A stretch of DNA of 64,000 nucleotides from Gimesia maris (GCF_008298035.1 NZ_CP042910.1:5223001-5287000); one strand, 5' to 3'. Counted from the first letter of the stretch, positions 9,007 through 18,849 are shown. The notes: a model not told the origin generated them from the sequence alone. Numbers and translations are program-made.

Positions 9007-10698
9007 ATGACATTTGCTCTGCTACTGAAAAACGGGCTGCTTCTTGCTGGACTGATTCTCCTGGTGCTCTGTTTGCCGTGTCGATGGATTCGGTTTAAGG
9101 TATTGAATCGTTTTCGCATTGTCATTCAGTTTTTCAGCCGACCTCGAATCTCAATCTTCACCGTTTTTTTCCTCTCTTTTTTAGTTTCTGCTGCCAGCTC
9201 TTACTACCAGAAACCAGTCCCTCGAATTCATGATGAATTCAGCTACCTGCTGGCTGCAGATACCTTTTCACATGGCAGGCTGACCAATCCGCCGCATCCG
9301 TTTTGGAAACATTTTCAATCCTTTCATATCATTCAACAGCCGACCTATGCATCCAAGTACCCACCCGGTCAAGGTCTGTTTCTGGCGCTGGGTCAGGTTT
9401 TGACGGGAAACCCTTTATTTGGAGTCTGGTTGAGTATCAGCCTCGCCTGCGCTGCAGTCTGCTGGATGCTGCAGGCCTGGGTCCCCCCCAGGTGGGCTCT
9501 TGCTGGTGGGCTGATGGCAACATTTCATCCCCTGATCCTGATCTGGGGGCAAAACTACTTCGGGGGCGGAGTCGCCATTCTGGGAGCGGCACTCTTATTT
9601 GGCTCAGTGCGGCGCTTGATTAATACTCCCGATCTACGAATGACATTCGTTCTGGGAACAGGGATATTCATTCTGGCTATCAGTCGACCATTTGAAGGAT
9701 TTGTTACGGCATGCTTGTCACTGATCACTTTATTTTTCTGGATAGTCACACAACAAGATTATTCCAAACGGGTTATTTTTCAGTCAATCATTTTGCCATT
9801 TGGCCTGATCGCAGTCTGTATCGGAGGCGCACTTGCTTATTATAACTGGATTGTCACAGGAAGTGTTTCTCAGTTCGCTTATCAGGTCCATGAAGAAACT
9901 TACTCACAAACTCCTCTGTTTGTCTGGAGCACTCCCCGTGAGGTAAAAAATGAATTATCCCACTTCAAAAAATATCACACAGGCTGGTCATTCAACGAAT
10001 TTCAGAAACAACAGGATCCTAAGGGGTATTTTGAATCTGTTTCTGGTAAAAGCCAGACCTTTATTTTTCAGATGATTTTCTTCCCATTATCGGCCCTGCT
10101 ACTGACTCTCCCCTGGGCAATCAAATCCACCTGGACACAAATCGCACTCTCGATATTACTGGTTGTTCTACTGATCCATTTGCTCTGTACAACTTTTTTT
10201 CAGCTACACTACCTTGCACCGATAATACCTCTTGTATTTTACGTTTTGATTCAATGTGCACGCCACTGGCGCGCAGCGCACTGGAAAAACCATAGCCAGG
10301 GACGTGTGTTTCTGTTTGGGCTGGGAATAATTTATATCGCCACACTGATTTCCCAGATATCTGAATATGTATCAGACCCACGAATGCTTATGAAGCATCG
10401 GTTGGCAACCAGTCGCGTCAATCTGATTGAACAGCTAAAAAAAATGCCTCAGAAAGACCTGATCTTTGTTAAGTACTCACCCGACCATAACCCCCATTTT
10501 GACTGGGTTTATAATCGAGCCGACATCGATCATTCGGAAGTAGTCTGGGCGCTCTCCCTGACTAGCGCAGAAAACCAGAAACTGATCGACTACTTTCCTG
10601 ACCGTAAAGTCTGGCAGCTTTCAGTAGCTCCTGAAGACCTGAAGTTGACGCCCTACACAAACACGACTCTGGAAAAACAATCTGTTGAATCACAGTAG
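9007..10698 (+). CDS. GT-C-like multi-pass membrane protein (family 39/ArnT type)
   Basis: 563 residues with about eleven predicted membrane segments. The first external loop has RIHDEFSYLLAADTF, the acidic motif where GT-C enzymes bind metal and donor, then KYPPGQG, typical of lipid-linked sugar transferases. A soluble C-terminal tail of about 100 residues follows the last helix. The family moves a sugar from polyprenyl phosphate to protein or lipid on the outer face of the inner membrane; the acceptor here is unknown. It is divergent from the GT2 enzyme across a 274-bp gap that contains a run of seven G. Confidence 0.8.
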   Translation: MTFALLLKNGLLLAGLILLVLCLPCRWIRFKVLNRFRIVIQFFSRPRISIFTVFFLSFLVSAASSYYQKPVPRIHDEFSYLLAADTFSHGRLTNPPHPFWKHFQSFHIIQQPTYASKYPPGQGLFLALGQVLTGNPLFGVWLSISLACAAVCWMLQAWVPPRWALAGGLMATFHPLILIWGQNYFGGGVAILGAALLFGSVRRLINTPDLRMTFVLGTGIFILAISRPFEGFVTACLSLITLFFWIVTQQDYSKRVIFQSIILPFGLIAVCIGGALAYYNWIVTGSVSQFAYQVHEETYSQTPLFVWSTPREVKNELSHFKKYHTGWSFNEFQKQQDPKGYFESVSGKSQTFIFQMIFFPLSALLLTLPWAIKSTWTQIALSILLVVLLIHLLCTTFFQLHYLAPIIPLVFYVLIQCARHWRAAHWKNHSQGRVFLFGLGIIYIATLISQISEYVSDPRMLMKHRLATSRVNLIEQLKKMPQKDLIFVKYSPDHNPHFDWVYNRADIDHSEVVWALSLTSAENQKLIDYFPDRKVWQLSVAPEDLKLTPYTNTTLEKQSVESQ

Positions 10699-10718
10699 CA
10701 GAATGATCTCAGAAAAAA

Positions 10719-11336
10719 TCAATTCTCGCCGGTTGAAATCACAGTCGCACTTCTACTGAAGGCAATCGCACGCGGTCCGGAAGTACCAATCATCACGGTT
10801 TCCACCTGTGGCTGGTTCACACTTTCATCACCAGCCCACGACACCAGGAAATTCGCGCCGGATCCCCCGGTACTGTCCTTTTCTTCCACCAGAAATTCGA
10901 GCGTCTGAAAGGGAGTCAAACTGACTGGCTGATCAAGATAAGTTTTCACCAGTTTGCCATCGGTATCATGATAATTGATGGCTGTGATAAATACGGGCTG
11001 TTCACGGTCTATGTTTCGGATACTCAATGTCGTTTCCAGCAGCAAAGGAGCGCCGCCGTGATAATAGATGTGGGAATAGCAGGGAACATACAGAGACTGT
11101 CTGCGTGTCAGTTTTTCCAGATCTGCTTTGTCAGCCTGATACTTCTTCAGGTCTGGTGGCTGATAACTGCGTGGGGGCACATATTCCAGCTGGTTCTGAA
11201 CCTGTGAAAATCGATTATCCAGATAAACGGCACTGCCGATAAAAATCAGAGTCAGCGCTCCGAGCAACAGAAACAAAACATACCACTTCTCCCACAACCA
11301 CAGAAACCAGTCGGGGTACTCCTGTTTGCCTTGCAT
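10719..11336 (-). CDS. DUF3124 family membrane-anchored protein
   Basis: 205 residues. One transmembrane helix (about 14-36) is followed by an exported DUF3124 domain: LYVPCYSHIYYHG, TLSIRNID, ITAINYHDTDGKLV, FLVEEKDSTGGSGANFLVSWAG and VMIGTSGPRAIAFSR are the recognisable blocks. DUF3124 proteins have an immunoglobulin-like beta domain and no known function. The gene is last in a minus-strand run beginning at the ABC-2 permease (15135), 120 bp after the HD protein. Confidence 0.85.
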   Translation of the reverse strand: MQGKQEYPDWFLWLWEKWYVLFLLLGALTLIFIGSAVYLDNRFSQVQNQLEYVPPRSYQPPDLKKYQADKADLEKLTRRQSLYVPCYSHIYYHGGAPLLLETTLSIRNIDREQPVFITAINYHDTDGKLVKTYLDQPVSLTPFQTLEFLVEEKDSTGGSGANFLVSWAGDESVNQPQVETVMIGTSGPRAIAFSRSATVISTGEN

Positions 11337-11456
11337 GGTGCACTCGCTTTCTATTTCACACAGCTGTCACAGCCCGGTCATTCATGTCTCACAGTCGAAG
11401 CGCAGTCGAGACCTCTGTATTAAACTAAAGCAACACCAAAAGTACCAGTAGCCTTC

Positions 11457-12050
11457 TCATGTAGAAGGCAGGTACTTTTTCAATTCTTCCAGCCGACTGT
11501 TACAGTTCTCGACCAGCGGCTTCAGTTCAGAATCAGACTGACCTGCTGCTTCGATCATCGAATGATAATACTGTATGATTTCATCAGGACTGGCTCCGAA
11601 ATGCCCCCAGAACTCCTGCCTGTCTTCGGTCTGCAGATCAAACAGCATCGCTTCGAGATTGTGGAGTTTATCCGCCAGTTCGATCGCTCTTGTCCCCAGC
11701 GCTGCCTGCTGCATTACTTCAATGTGCGTTCGTTTACGGTCCGGCCAGGTCCGTTTCTCCCCCTCTTCCGTCTCTTTTTCTTCTGTCATTTCCTGAACAT
11801 ACCGCACAACATCATCTGAAAAATGCGTCTCCAGATCTTCGATTGATAATTCCGTGTCTTCTACAACGTCATGCAGTACAGCCGCCGCCAGAATCGATTC
11901 ATCATCGAAACCAGCCTTCATCAGGATCAGGCAGACACTCATGGGATGCGCGATATAGGGAATGCCGGAAGACTTCCGTTTTTGAGACTTGTGAGCCACC
12001 GCAGCCAGACGTATCGCATGCTCGACTACAGGTGAATGAAGGATATCCAT
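11457..12050 (-). CDS. stand-alone HD-domain alarmone hydrolase-like protein (SAH/Mesh1 type)
   Basis: 197 residues. The N-terminal half is a RelA/SpoT-type HD hydrolase: HPMSVC places His35, AVLHDVVEDT places His60, Asp61, Glu64 and Asp65, and LADKLHNL gives Asp127. This matches the metal and general-base set of small alarmone hydrolases such as Mesh1 (H35, H61, D62, E65, D66, D122 in the human enzyme). There is no synthetase, TGS or ACT domain, so only hydrolysis of (p)ppGpp or of a related 3'-phosphate such as NADPH is expected. It starts 15 bases after the ABC exporter stop (12066) and is almost certainly co-transcribed with it. Substrate not shown. Confidence 0.85.
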   Translation of the reverse strand: MDILHSPVVEHAIRLAAVAHKSQKRKSSGIPYIAHPMSVCLILMKAGFDDESILAAAVLHDVVEDTELSIEDLETHFSDDVVRYVQEMTEEKETEEGEKRTWPDRKRTHIEVMQQAALGTRAIELADKLHNLEAMLFDLQTEDRQEFWGHFGASPDEIIQYYHSMIEAAGQSDSELKPLVENCNSRLEELKKYLPST

Positions 12051-12065
12051 ATCTGTTTCTTTGAT

Positions 12066-14162
12066 TCAACGTTCGTTCGAAGTTTCCTGAGTATGCCTGA
12101 ACTGATTGAAACGCGTGTATTCCCAGTGGCGATACAGGGCAGATTTTTTTAACAGATTCGGCTGACTGTCGACCGCTTCCACCTTGCCTTCGTGAATCAG
12201 TACAACCTGATTGACGCGGCGCAGGGTTGTAATTCGTGAAGGAATCACCAGAACGGTACGATTCTGAAAAATTCGTGAATACGCATCTTCGAGAAGCGTT
12301 TTAGTATCCTCATCCAGTATGTCTTCAGGCTCTTCGATAATGAGTAAAGCAGGCTTCCGCAATAATGCCCGGGCCAGCCCCAGACGAAAACATTCGCCCA
12401 CAGTCAATTCTTCACCATGCTGTCCCAGCGCGGTCTCATACCCCTGCGATAGATTCTGGATGAACTGATGCGCGTGCGCTTCCTTGGAAGCAGCAATCAC
12501 TTCCTGCAGAGAGTATCGCTCATCACCGCACTGGATATTCTCTTTGACGGTTCCTGTCAGGCAGGGATCGTTTCCACTCACATAGATCGCTTCCGCGCGC
12601 AAAGACTCCAGAGTCACCCAGGCAGTATCTTCACCATCCATCAGAACACGACCCGACTGAGGTTCAATAAATCGCGGTATCAGATAACTCACAGCACGTG
12701 GAGCCAGTTTTTCCAGAGATACCAGGGCCGTACTGGTACCAGCGGGAATTTTCAAATCAAACCCTTTGAGTAATGGAGGACTGTTGCTGTTCAACTGAAA
12801 ACTGACATTCTCAAACTGCAGTGCCTGAGACAGAGGTTCCAGAAACTTCGCTCCGACAGCCTGCCCTACAGAGGGTATCTGGTTGAGGTAACGATAGATT
12901 GAACTCGCTGAAATGTTAGCTTCATCGCGTATCTCTATCAGTTGATACAATCCATTTACCGGCAGATAGAAAAAGGCAAAGATCCCTGTCATCAAAACAG
13001 CTGCCGAAAGTGGCAGGCTGTCTGGACTCACCAGCACTTTATACCCGACAAGAAACAGAACCATGCAGGAACAGAACACTGCCAGCCCGCGCGCGACACG
13101 ATGTCCCCACCCCTCAACGCGCTTGAGCGTCGCGATATTCTCCGTATATTTCTGCAAATGTTTTTGAAACTGGTCATGCTCTGCTGTTTCCATTCCGAAA
13201 CCCCGTACCAGTCGGGTACTACGCAGGTTTTCTGCCAGTAAAGACAACTCTGTCTCAATTGCAACCAGTGTTTTTGCCTGCTCCTGTTCGTAGTTTTTGC
13301 GATGCTGCAGCAAAAAGTACCAGGCCGCCACCAGCGGAATCATACACTGCAGGGTCAGTCTCCAGTCTATCGACATGGCAAACAGCAGGAGAATCAGCAG
13401 AGTGATTGGATGACGTGACTGACCATAAACCCACTGAAACACCCCCTGCTGGACCGTTCCCACATCTCGAATAAACAGCTGAAAAGCCTGTTCAGTCTCT
13501 TTGCCGGACAGGTCCCCTGGCCCCAGGCGCAACGCCTGCCGATGAATCATATTTCGCAAGCTCATTGAAACATGATGCGAGATTGTCAAGCTCTTCTGCC
13601 GGGATCTCCAGCGGATCAATACTCGAATACTGGCAACCACCAGCGCAAAACAGATTAAAGTGAACAGCGCTGTCTGGTTCTCCTGCAGTAGTGGAACCCG
13701 CTGATACATCCGTGGTAATAAACCAATCTGATATTTGGAATACGTCCACCAGACGGATGGCAAAATACCAGAGTCCGTAAGACTCACCATCTCCAACCGA
13801 GGCATTTCTGCAATCGGGGATGGTTTTGGTTCAGGCTCACCACCGGGCACAGAGGACTTTCCATCAGCTCGAACCTGCTCGGGCTCAGGAACCGATTTTG
13901 CCTGTTCATGTTCTACAGGCAATCTTACAGGAGCTGTCCTCAGTTCCTGCAGCAGCTTGACATTCTGCTCTCCATGAAGTGTGATTCGCCCGCGATGGTC
14001 AAGCAGATCGATGATCAGAAACAAATCGACCAGTAACAGAATAAGCAGCAGGCCATTTACCAGCGACCAGAACAGAACAGTTCTGGCAGATCCACGAAAG
14101 AATTCCCGTGCGGGGAAAGCACGATGAAAGGCGTTGGGCTGACGGTTTGACACAAGACCCAC
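12066..14162 (-). CDS. ABC exporter-like protein with degenerate ATPase domain
   Basis: 698 residues. A first helix (about 30-52) is followed by an unusual exported insertion of about 100 residues rich in Pro, Glu and Val, then the rest of a six-helix exporter transmembrane domain to about residue 400. The C-terminal domain keeps ABC-ATPase shape (FENVSFQLN, SGRVLMDGED, VTLESLRAEAIYVSGNDPCLTGTVKENI) but the active motifs are gone: Walker A reads SLEKLAPRA near 480, the Q-loop Gln is Asn, the signature is LTVGE, Walker B is LLIIEEPED and the switch His is Ser (VIPSRITTLR). It is probably unable to hydrolyse ATP. GTG start with a weak ribosome site. It follows the ABC-2 permease by 46 bases. 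Confidence 0.85.
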   Translation of the reverse strand: MGLVSNRQPNAFHRAFPAREFFRGSARTVLFWSLVNGLLLILLLVDLFLIIDLLDHRGRITLHGEQNVKLLQELRTAPVRLPVEHEQAKSVPEPEQVRADGKSSVPGGEPEPKPSPIAEMPRLEMVSLTDSGILPSVWWTYSKYQIGLLPRMYQRVPLLQENQTALFTLICFALVVASIRVLIRWRSRQKSLTISHHVSMSLRNMIHRQALRLGPGDLSGKETEQAFQLFIRDVGTVQQGVFQWVYGQSRHPITLLILLLFAMSIDWRLTLQCMIPLVAAWYFLLQHRKNYEQEQAKTLVAIETELSLLAENLRSTRLVRGFGMETAEHDQFQKHLQKYTENIATLKRVEGWGHRVARGLAVFCSCMVLFLVGYKVLVSPDSLPLSAAVLMTGIFAFFYLPVNGLYQLIEIRDEANISASSIYRYLNQIPSVGQAVGAKFLEPLSQALQFENVSFQLNSNSPPLLKGFDLKIPAGTSTALVSLEKLAPRAVSYLIPRFIEPQSGRVLMDGEDTAWVTLESLRAEAIYVSGNDPCLTGTVKENIQCGDERYSLQEVIAASKEAHAHQFIQNLSQGYETALGQHGEELTVGECFRLGLARALLRKPALLIIEEPEDILDEDTKTLLEDAYSRIFQNRTVLVIPSRITTLRRVNQVVLIHEGKVEAVDSQPNLLKKSALYRHWEYTRFNQFRHTQETSNER

Positions 14163-14208
14163 CGAATCTGTTTTAATTCATGAGTGTAAGAAGGCCGCTC
14201 CCTGCTGC

Positions 14209-15135
14209 TCAGGCAAGGTCACGGTCTTCAAAAAGAATAAAGGCAACCAGAATCGCAATTCCGGAATAAAGCAGACAGCTTAATGCCGAATGACCAATAT
14301 AGACTGGCGGAACGACAGTTCCCGTTGCAACCGCTGGTGACATGTTAAAGTTATCCAGGTTAGGCAGAATTGTAGCGATCAGCTGCCCGGTAAATTTCAC
14401 AAACTCCAGTCCCTCCGACTTGGCCTGCACCAGATTGGGAGTAAGGTGACCAATAATATAGATACCAAAGCAGATAATCATATTCACCATCATCGGTAGC
14501 CGGGTTGAAATAGCGACACTGATGGCAGCCAGAATTGCAACTTCCATATAGATCAAAAGAATGCCAGGTAAAATCAACCAGACAGCGGCCATTTTTTCGG
14601 CATGAGTCGGTGCGTCTCTTGAAGCTTCACGAGCGTCATAACCGACTTTGAAGTAGACCAGCAGTAGAAAAGTAATCACCATCGGCAACATCAGCCAGAC
14701 GACTGCTTTTAGAATCCCCAGGTACTTCCCAATAATAAACTGGCGACGATTAATCGGTTTCGACAGCAGTGTCATTGCTGTTTTGCCTTCTATTTCATCT
14801 GCGATACTGGTACTGGCAGACCAGACCGCCAGTAAGAGACTGCAAATCAAAATCGTTGCCAGACCACAGTCCATCAACATCTTGACATCATCTCCCATGG
14901 AGAAAAATGGCAGAAACGTGTTCAGCAACAGCAACAGCAGCCCCATCGCCATCAGCAACAGAAACACGGGCTGGCGAATTGCCTCTTTGGTAGTGGCTCT
15001 GGCAATTACACCTGCCTGGGTGAATGCAGCCACCCCAAATAACAGCACAAAGTAGAGCAATACACCTGCTCCGGTTAACCACCATTGAACCATCAAGTCA
15101 ACAGGCTCTGCTGAAAAAACCAGGAGGCTTTCCAT
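14209..15135 (-). CDS. ABC-2 type transporter permease
   Basis: 308 residues with about six membrane segments. Typical of the ABC-2 (NosY/GldF-like) permease family: a first helix, a cytoplasmic stretch [11 protein letters not shown], then [30 protein letters not shown], the conserved coupling segment. It would form the membrane pore of an ABC exporter, but no intact ATPase gene is beside it; the adjacent ABC protein lacks the key motifs, so the ATPase is either encoded elsewhere or lost. First gene of the minus-strand run 15135-10719. Confidence 0.85.
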   Translation of the reverse strand: MESLLVFSAEPVDLMVQWWLTGAGVLLYFVLLFGVAAFTQAGVIARATTKEAIRQPVFLLLMAMGLLLLLLNTFLPFFSMGDDVKMLMDCGLATILICSLLLAVWSASTSIADEIEGKTAMTLLSKPINRRQFIIGKYLGILKAVVWLMLPMVITFLLLVYFKVGYDAREASRDAPTHAEKMAAVWLILPGILLIYMEVAILAAISVAISTRLPMMVNMIICFGIYIIGHLTPNLVQAKSEGLEFVKFTGQLIATILPNLDNFNMSPAVATGTVVPPVYIGHSALSCLLYSGIAILVAFILFEDRDLA

Positions 15136-15461
15136 CGTTCATTCACCAATCAGTTAAGAATGTATTGAGGCTTCGAGAAAAGAAACTGCCCGAAGCTATT
15201 TCAGGCGCAGTTTCCCACTGTCAGTTACGATATAAATAATCTGGACGTTGGATTTATTTTTGAACTTATGAAATTACCAGCACATTCACCGGGAATCTCT
15301 GCCAACAGCCCACAGGGCACTGATTACTTTACCGAGAAGAGGTGGGGAAAGTAAAGAATACAGGGTCATTCGTGCTCTGATTTCCCCAATCTGGAAGGCA
15401 TGTTCGCTATAATTTGCCAAATTGGCTTTATACCAACCTGAAACTGCTCAATTGCATAGCT
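15136..15461. other. intergenic region between acylphosphatase and ABC-2 permease
   Basis: 326 bases without a credible gene. It contains the terminator-like hairpin at 15178-15214 and presumably the promoter of the minus-strand ABC operon. Nothing else was recognised. Confidence 0.6.
15178..15214 (-). terminator. intrinsic terminator of the csrA-acylphosphatase unit
   Basis: Read on the minus strand, GAAACTGC and GCAGTTTC form a perfect 8-bp stem with an internal GCC/GGC pair, followed by TTTTC. It lies about 250 bases after the acylphosphatase stop and before the permease start. Confidence 0.55.
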
Positions 15462-15770
15462 TTAGCGTTCGATCTGGAACTGCTGATAATGCGCCTCCGA
15501 GTCAATTTCTTCGACTGAAACATCCGTGACGTTAGTTGCGAATGTGAGCATCATATCATCAAAAAACTGCTCCAGAACTGTTTTATCCTGTGTTTGCACG
15601 ACCAGTTCTACTGTGCCATCAGGCAGGTTTTTCACATACCCCGTAATCGGATACTGGTGGGCAAGACGCGTAGTCCGGTAGCGAAATCCGACCCCTTGCA
15701 CCTGACCATGATAGACCGCGCGCAAAGTAACAGGAACAGACAAATCGGATTGCCCTGATTCAGCAAACAT
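15462..15770 (-). CDS. acyP: acylphosphatase
   Basis: 102 residues from the ATG at 15770. The open frame continues upstream to 15965, but that part overlaps csrA and has no family similarity. The acylphosphatase signature is complete: [15 protein letters not shown] with catalytic Arg30, and [13 protein letters not shown] with catalytic Asn48. The enzyme hydrolyses acyl phosphates such as carbamoyl or 1,3-bisphosphoglycerate phosphate in the cytoplasm. It lies 121 bases after csrA on the same strand and probably shares its transcript and the terminator at 15178. Confidence 0.92.
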   Translation of the reverse strand: MFAESGQSDLSVPVTLRAVYHGQVQGVGFRYRTTRLAHQYPITGYVKNLPDGTVELVVQTQDKTVLEQFFDDMMLTFATNVTDVSVEEIDSEAHYQQFQIER

Positions 15771-15891
15771 ACCGACTGCTTTAACAAACGAAGTGAAAGT
15801 GATCCATAAACTATGCAGTTCAGATCTGCAACGAATGTGCGATCCAGTGAGACGGAACGCCTCAGGAAATGATAACGGACAGACAGCAAAC

Positions 15892-16095
15892 CTAAGGCGA
15901 AGTCGTTTCTTCTGAGAACTGCTCTGTTTCTGGCAGATCCGAAAAATCGATACACAGTTCTTCACGCACGATACTCATACTGCGTGGGGCATCAATGCCT
16001 AATCTGACTGAATTCGGACCGATTCGAACAATCGTCAGGGTTACATCATCGCCAATCCGAATTCGCTCACCGGGCTTTCGTGATAATACAAGCAT
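15892..16095 (-). CDS. csrA: carbon storage regulator CsrA
   Basis: 67 residues, the usual size. It starts [20 protein letters not shown], and the RNA-binding face is conserved: the R-K-x-G-E start, and [18 protein letters not shown] with the C-terminal Arg-Glu-Glu stretch. CsrA dimers bind GGA motifs in mRNA leaders and control translation and stability. The C-terminal tail (after residue 50) is acidic. AAGGA lies 12 bases before the ATG, with AAAAGAA closer. No fliW was seen in this window. Confidence 0.96.
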   Translation of the reverse strand: MLVLSRKPGERIRIGDDVTLTIVRIGPNSVRLGIDAPRSMSIVREELCIDFSDLPETEQFSEETTSP

Positions 16096-16695
16096 TTCTT
16101 TTCGAATCCTTCGTTGTCTGGCCCCTCATACTTCCCTGTTACCTTATTAAATAAGGTCGAAGCAACTTGCAGGATGAGGGTAGTTAAAGAGTACTCATCT
16201 AGACGGTTTGCTGAAAAACAGCCTTCTGCACCAGCAAACTGCCATCACTACGATGTCGACATCAGTATGATAACACTTTTTAATTTCTGATGTCTACCCC
16301 AGACTGAAAAATTACCACAAAGGTGCTTCAACCCCGAAAAACTGCCACCAGACTCGCCATTCACCCCATTTCCCTGCCCATTTTTTACGCAGGATAAAAC
16401 ATGCACAAAAAGCAGGCACAGCCTTCGCAACCTTTCTGTCCGCTCCCGAAAACTACACCTCTGCTATCCGGTATAATGGAAACAGGACCCCGGCATCTTC
16501 CTGAGTCCCCAGTCAGGCCATATGTAACAATCCGGCAGAAACACTTTTTCTATAATTCGGAAGCCCTGCTTCGGAAGTTAGATCAAGAACCTGAAAACCG
16601 ATTGTGAAAAGCTTGACGATTGCTGCCACGGTCGTCAGTCTTTAGCAACAGTATTAACTAACTCAGATTTTCGACCACCTGACCAGGGGGACATC
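16096..16695. other. intergenic region between csrA and an oxidoreductase
   Basis: 600 bases, with divergent genes at either end. An open frame at 16401-16607 (68 codons, ATG with AGGA six bases upstream) was considered but has no recognisable family. No RNA gene was seen. An imperfect sigma-54-like match lies at 16414-16429. Confidence 0.55.
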
Positions 16696-17757
16696 ATGGT
16701 TCGTATTGGAATTATCGGCATCGGTTTTATGGGAATGGCTCATTTTGAAGGAGCCAGAAAACTCAAAGGAGCGAAGGTCACTGCAATATCAACCCGGGAT
16801 TCCAAAAAACTGGCAGGCGACTGGAGCAGCATTGAAGGGAACTTTGGCCCTCGAGGTTCTCAGGTCGACTTATCCAAAATAAAGCAGTACAGCGATTACC
16901 ATGATCTGCTGGCAGATCCCGATATTGATCTTGTTGATATCTGCCTGCCTACCCAAATGCATGAACAGGTGGCCCTGGATTCCATCCGGGCTGGAAAACA
17001 CACCCTTGTTGAAAAACCGATCGCCATCGACCTGAAAGCGGCCAACAAAATGGTGAAAGCCGCCGAGAAAGCCGGCGTCCAATTCATGGTTGCCCAGGTT
17101 CTGCCCTTTTTCCCTGAATTTCAGTTTGCCGTCGAATGTGTCCGGAGCAATAAATATGGGAAACTACTGGCGGCCCACTTCCGCCGCGTGATGGCTCCCC
17201 CCAAATGGTCCGAAAACATCGAAGATTTCCAGAAACTGGGTGGCTGGGGAATTGATCTGCACATCCATGATAACCACCTGATCAGTCTAATGTGTGGTGT
17301 ACCCACAAAAGTCACTTCACGGGGAATTGAGAATAAAGGTTTTATTAACCACGTTCACACTGTTTACGATTACGATGACCCGAACCTGGCGGTCAGTTGT
17401 GTCAGTGGGGGAATTGCGACAAGAGGCCTGGAGTTCGCGCATGGATACGAACTCTACTTTGAAGACGCAACCGTACTGTTTGGTGCAGGCACAATGGGAG
17501 TCGGCAAAAACAAGGAATGGGTTGTCAGTCAACCTCTCACACTGATTAGTAAAAATGGTCAATTAAAACACCCGAAACTCAAAGGGGGAGATGCGTGGTG
17601 TGCGGCATTCACCCTGGAATTACAGGCAGCCGTCGATGCTCTTCAAAGTGGCGAAGAACCGGAAGCATTATCAGGCGCACTGGCCAGAGATGCCCTGAAA
17701 ATCTGCTACGCCGAGGCGAAAAGTATTCAAACAGGCCGATCCATTCCCGTTAAATAA
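16696..17757 (+). CDS. Gfo/Idh/MocA family oxidoreductase
   Basis: 353 residues. N-terminal Rossmann domain: IGIIGIGFMGMAHFEGA for NAD(P) binding; VDICLPTQMHEQVALDSIRAGKHTLVEKP contains the family EKP triad Lys. The C-terminal alpha/beta domain has GGWGIDLHIHDNHLISLM, where the D-x-H-x-H-D segment is the usual catalytic and substrate region. There is no signal peptide, so it acts in the cytoplasm. Likely an NAD(P)-dependent sugar or inositol dehydrogenase; substrate unknown. Strong ribosome site AGGGGG six bases before the ATG. Confidence 0.92.
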   Translation: MVRIGIIGIGFMGMAHFEGARKLKGAKVTAISTRDSKKLAGDWSSIEGNFGPRGSQVDLSKIKQYSDYHDLLADPDIDLVDICLPTQMHEQVALDSIRAGKHTLVEKPIAIDLKAANKMVKAAEKAGVQFMVAQVLPFFPEFQFAVECVRSNKYGKLLAAHFRRVMAPPKWSENIEDFQKLGGWGIDLHIHDNHLISLMCGVPTKVTSRGIENKGFINHVHTVYDYDDPNLAVSCVSGGIATRGLEFAHGYELYFEDATVLFGAGTMGVGKNKEWVVSQPLTLISKNGQLKHPKLKGGDAWCAAFTLELQAAVDALQSGEEPEALSGALARDALKICYAEAKSIQTGRSIPVK

Positions 17758-17796
17758 GTGTCATCACTGCCTGTCAGATCAATATAACCGAGAACT

Positions 17797-17843
17797 CACC
17801 GCCGAATCTCGAACGCTTTACGATTTCCGGCGGTGTATTTATT
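17797..17843 (+). terminator. intrinsic terminator after the oxidoreductase
   Basis: CACCGCCG (17797-17804) pairs with CGGCGGTG (17828-17835); the inner AATC/GATT pair extends the stem. TATTTATT follows. It lies 40 bases after the stop at 17757. Confidence 0.55.
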
Positions 17844-18009
17844 GGTATACGGAAAGAATTGGGTTAACCTGACAGTCTTTCAATTTCTGAAGTTCCATTT
17901 GACCATTTAAATTACAAACTTACATCCCTTTGAACAACAATCGGAGAATCAACACGATTCCGATCCCGTTTCAGAGTCATCATTAAGTTTTGAATTCTCC
18001 AGTACGATT

Positions 18010-18849
18010 ATGCTCGAAAATCTGCCTCTGCAATCTGTGAAATATAAAGGCTTCACCATTGAGGGCTACTCACGGGCCGCCGTTCAAAGCTACTGGAGAA
18101 TCCCTGAACTTAAACTTGGCTTTGACCTCGGTGGCAGTCCCTGGTCTTTCATGGGGACAGCCGTATTTTTCATTACCCATGCGCACCTTGATCACATGGC
18201 GGCACTTCCTGCTTTTGTCGCCCGTCGGCGTATGATGAAGATGAGCCCACCCACGATCTACCTGCCTGAAGAAGTGGTCGATCCTGTCTGGAAAATGTTG
18301 AAAAGCTGGCAAAAACTGGATCGGGGCCGGATGGAATGTGAGCTGATTGGCTTAAAAGATGGAGAAGAAATACAGCTTTCACGGGAACACGCTGTCACTG
18401 CATTTCAGACCAAACACACGGTTCCTTCACTTGGGTTTCAGGTCTGGGACTGCCGGAAGAAGTTGAAACCGGAATTTCAGGGGAAACCGGAAACCGATAT
18501 TCGAGACGCGCGCATCTCGGGGATTGAGGTCAGCGAAGAGATTCGAGTACCGCTGGTCTGTTACACAGGAGATACCGCCCCTGCCGGACTGGATCACTTC
18601 GAAACCGCATATGAGTCCAAAGTACTGATTACAGAAATGACTTTTTACCGACCCGAACACCGTCGGGAAAAAATTCATAAGTTCGGACACATGCATCTGG
18701 ATGATATTGTCGAACGCGCAGAACGATTTCAGAATGAATTGATTATTCTGGCGCACTTCAGCACGCGCTATCACGACAACCAGGTTCAGAATGCGGTTAA
18801 AAAAAGGTTATCTGAAGATTTGCAGTCTCGAATCCACCTCTGGATGTGA
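18010..18849 (+). CDS. metallo-beta-lactamase fold hydrolase, RNase Z-like
   Basis: 279 residues. The metal motif H-A-H-L-D-H is at 57-62, with [14 protein letters not shown] near 180 and [10 protein letters not shown] close to the end, which matches the RNase Z/ElaC order. Such enzymes cut tRNA precursors at the 3' end, but this protein departs from canonical ElaC in its N-terminus and in the linker, so another phosphodiester substrate is possible. Cytoplasmic. It stands alone, with 250 bases on each side. Confidence 0.8.
   Translation: MLENLPLQSVKYKGFTIEGYSRAAVQSYWRIPELKLGFDLGGSPWSFMGTAVFFITHAHLDHMAALPAFVARRRMMKMSPPTIYLPEEVVDPVWKMLKSWQKLDRGRMECELIGLKDGEEIQLSREHAVTAFQTKHTVPSLGFQVWDCRKKLKPEFQGKPETDIRDARISGIEVSEEIRVPLVCYTGDTAPAGLDHFETAYESKVLITEMTFYRPEHRREKIHKFGHMHLDDIVERAERFQNELIILAHFSTRYHDNQVQNAVKKRLSEDLQSRIHLWM

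Noticed and set aside
15771-15965. N-terminal extension of the acylphosphatase frame
   Set aside because: It overlaps csrA and has no acylphosphatase similarity; the family begins after the ATG at 15770.
16414-16429. sigma-54-like AGGCACAGCCTTCGCA
   Set aside because: Mismatches at the first base and in the -12 TT; about 270 bases from the gene and inside the doubtful frame above.
16401-16607. 68-codon open frame with ATG and AGGA upstream
   Set aside because: Pro-rich composition, no recognisable family and no terminator; it cannot be told from chance.
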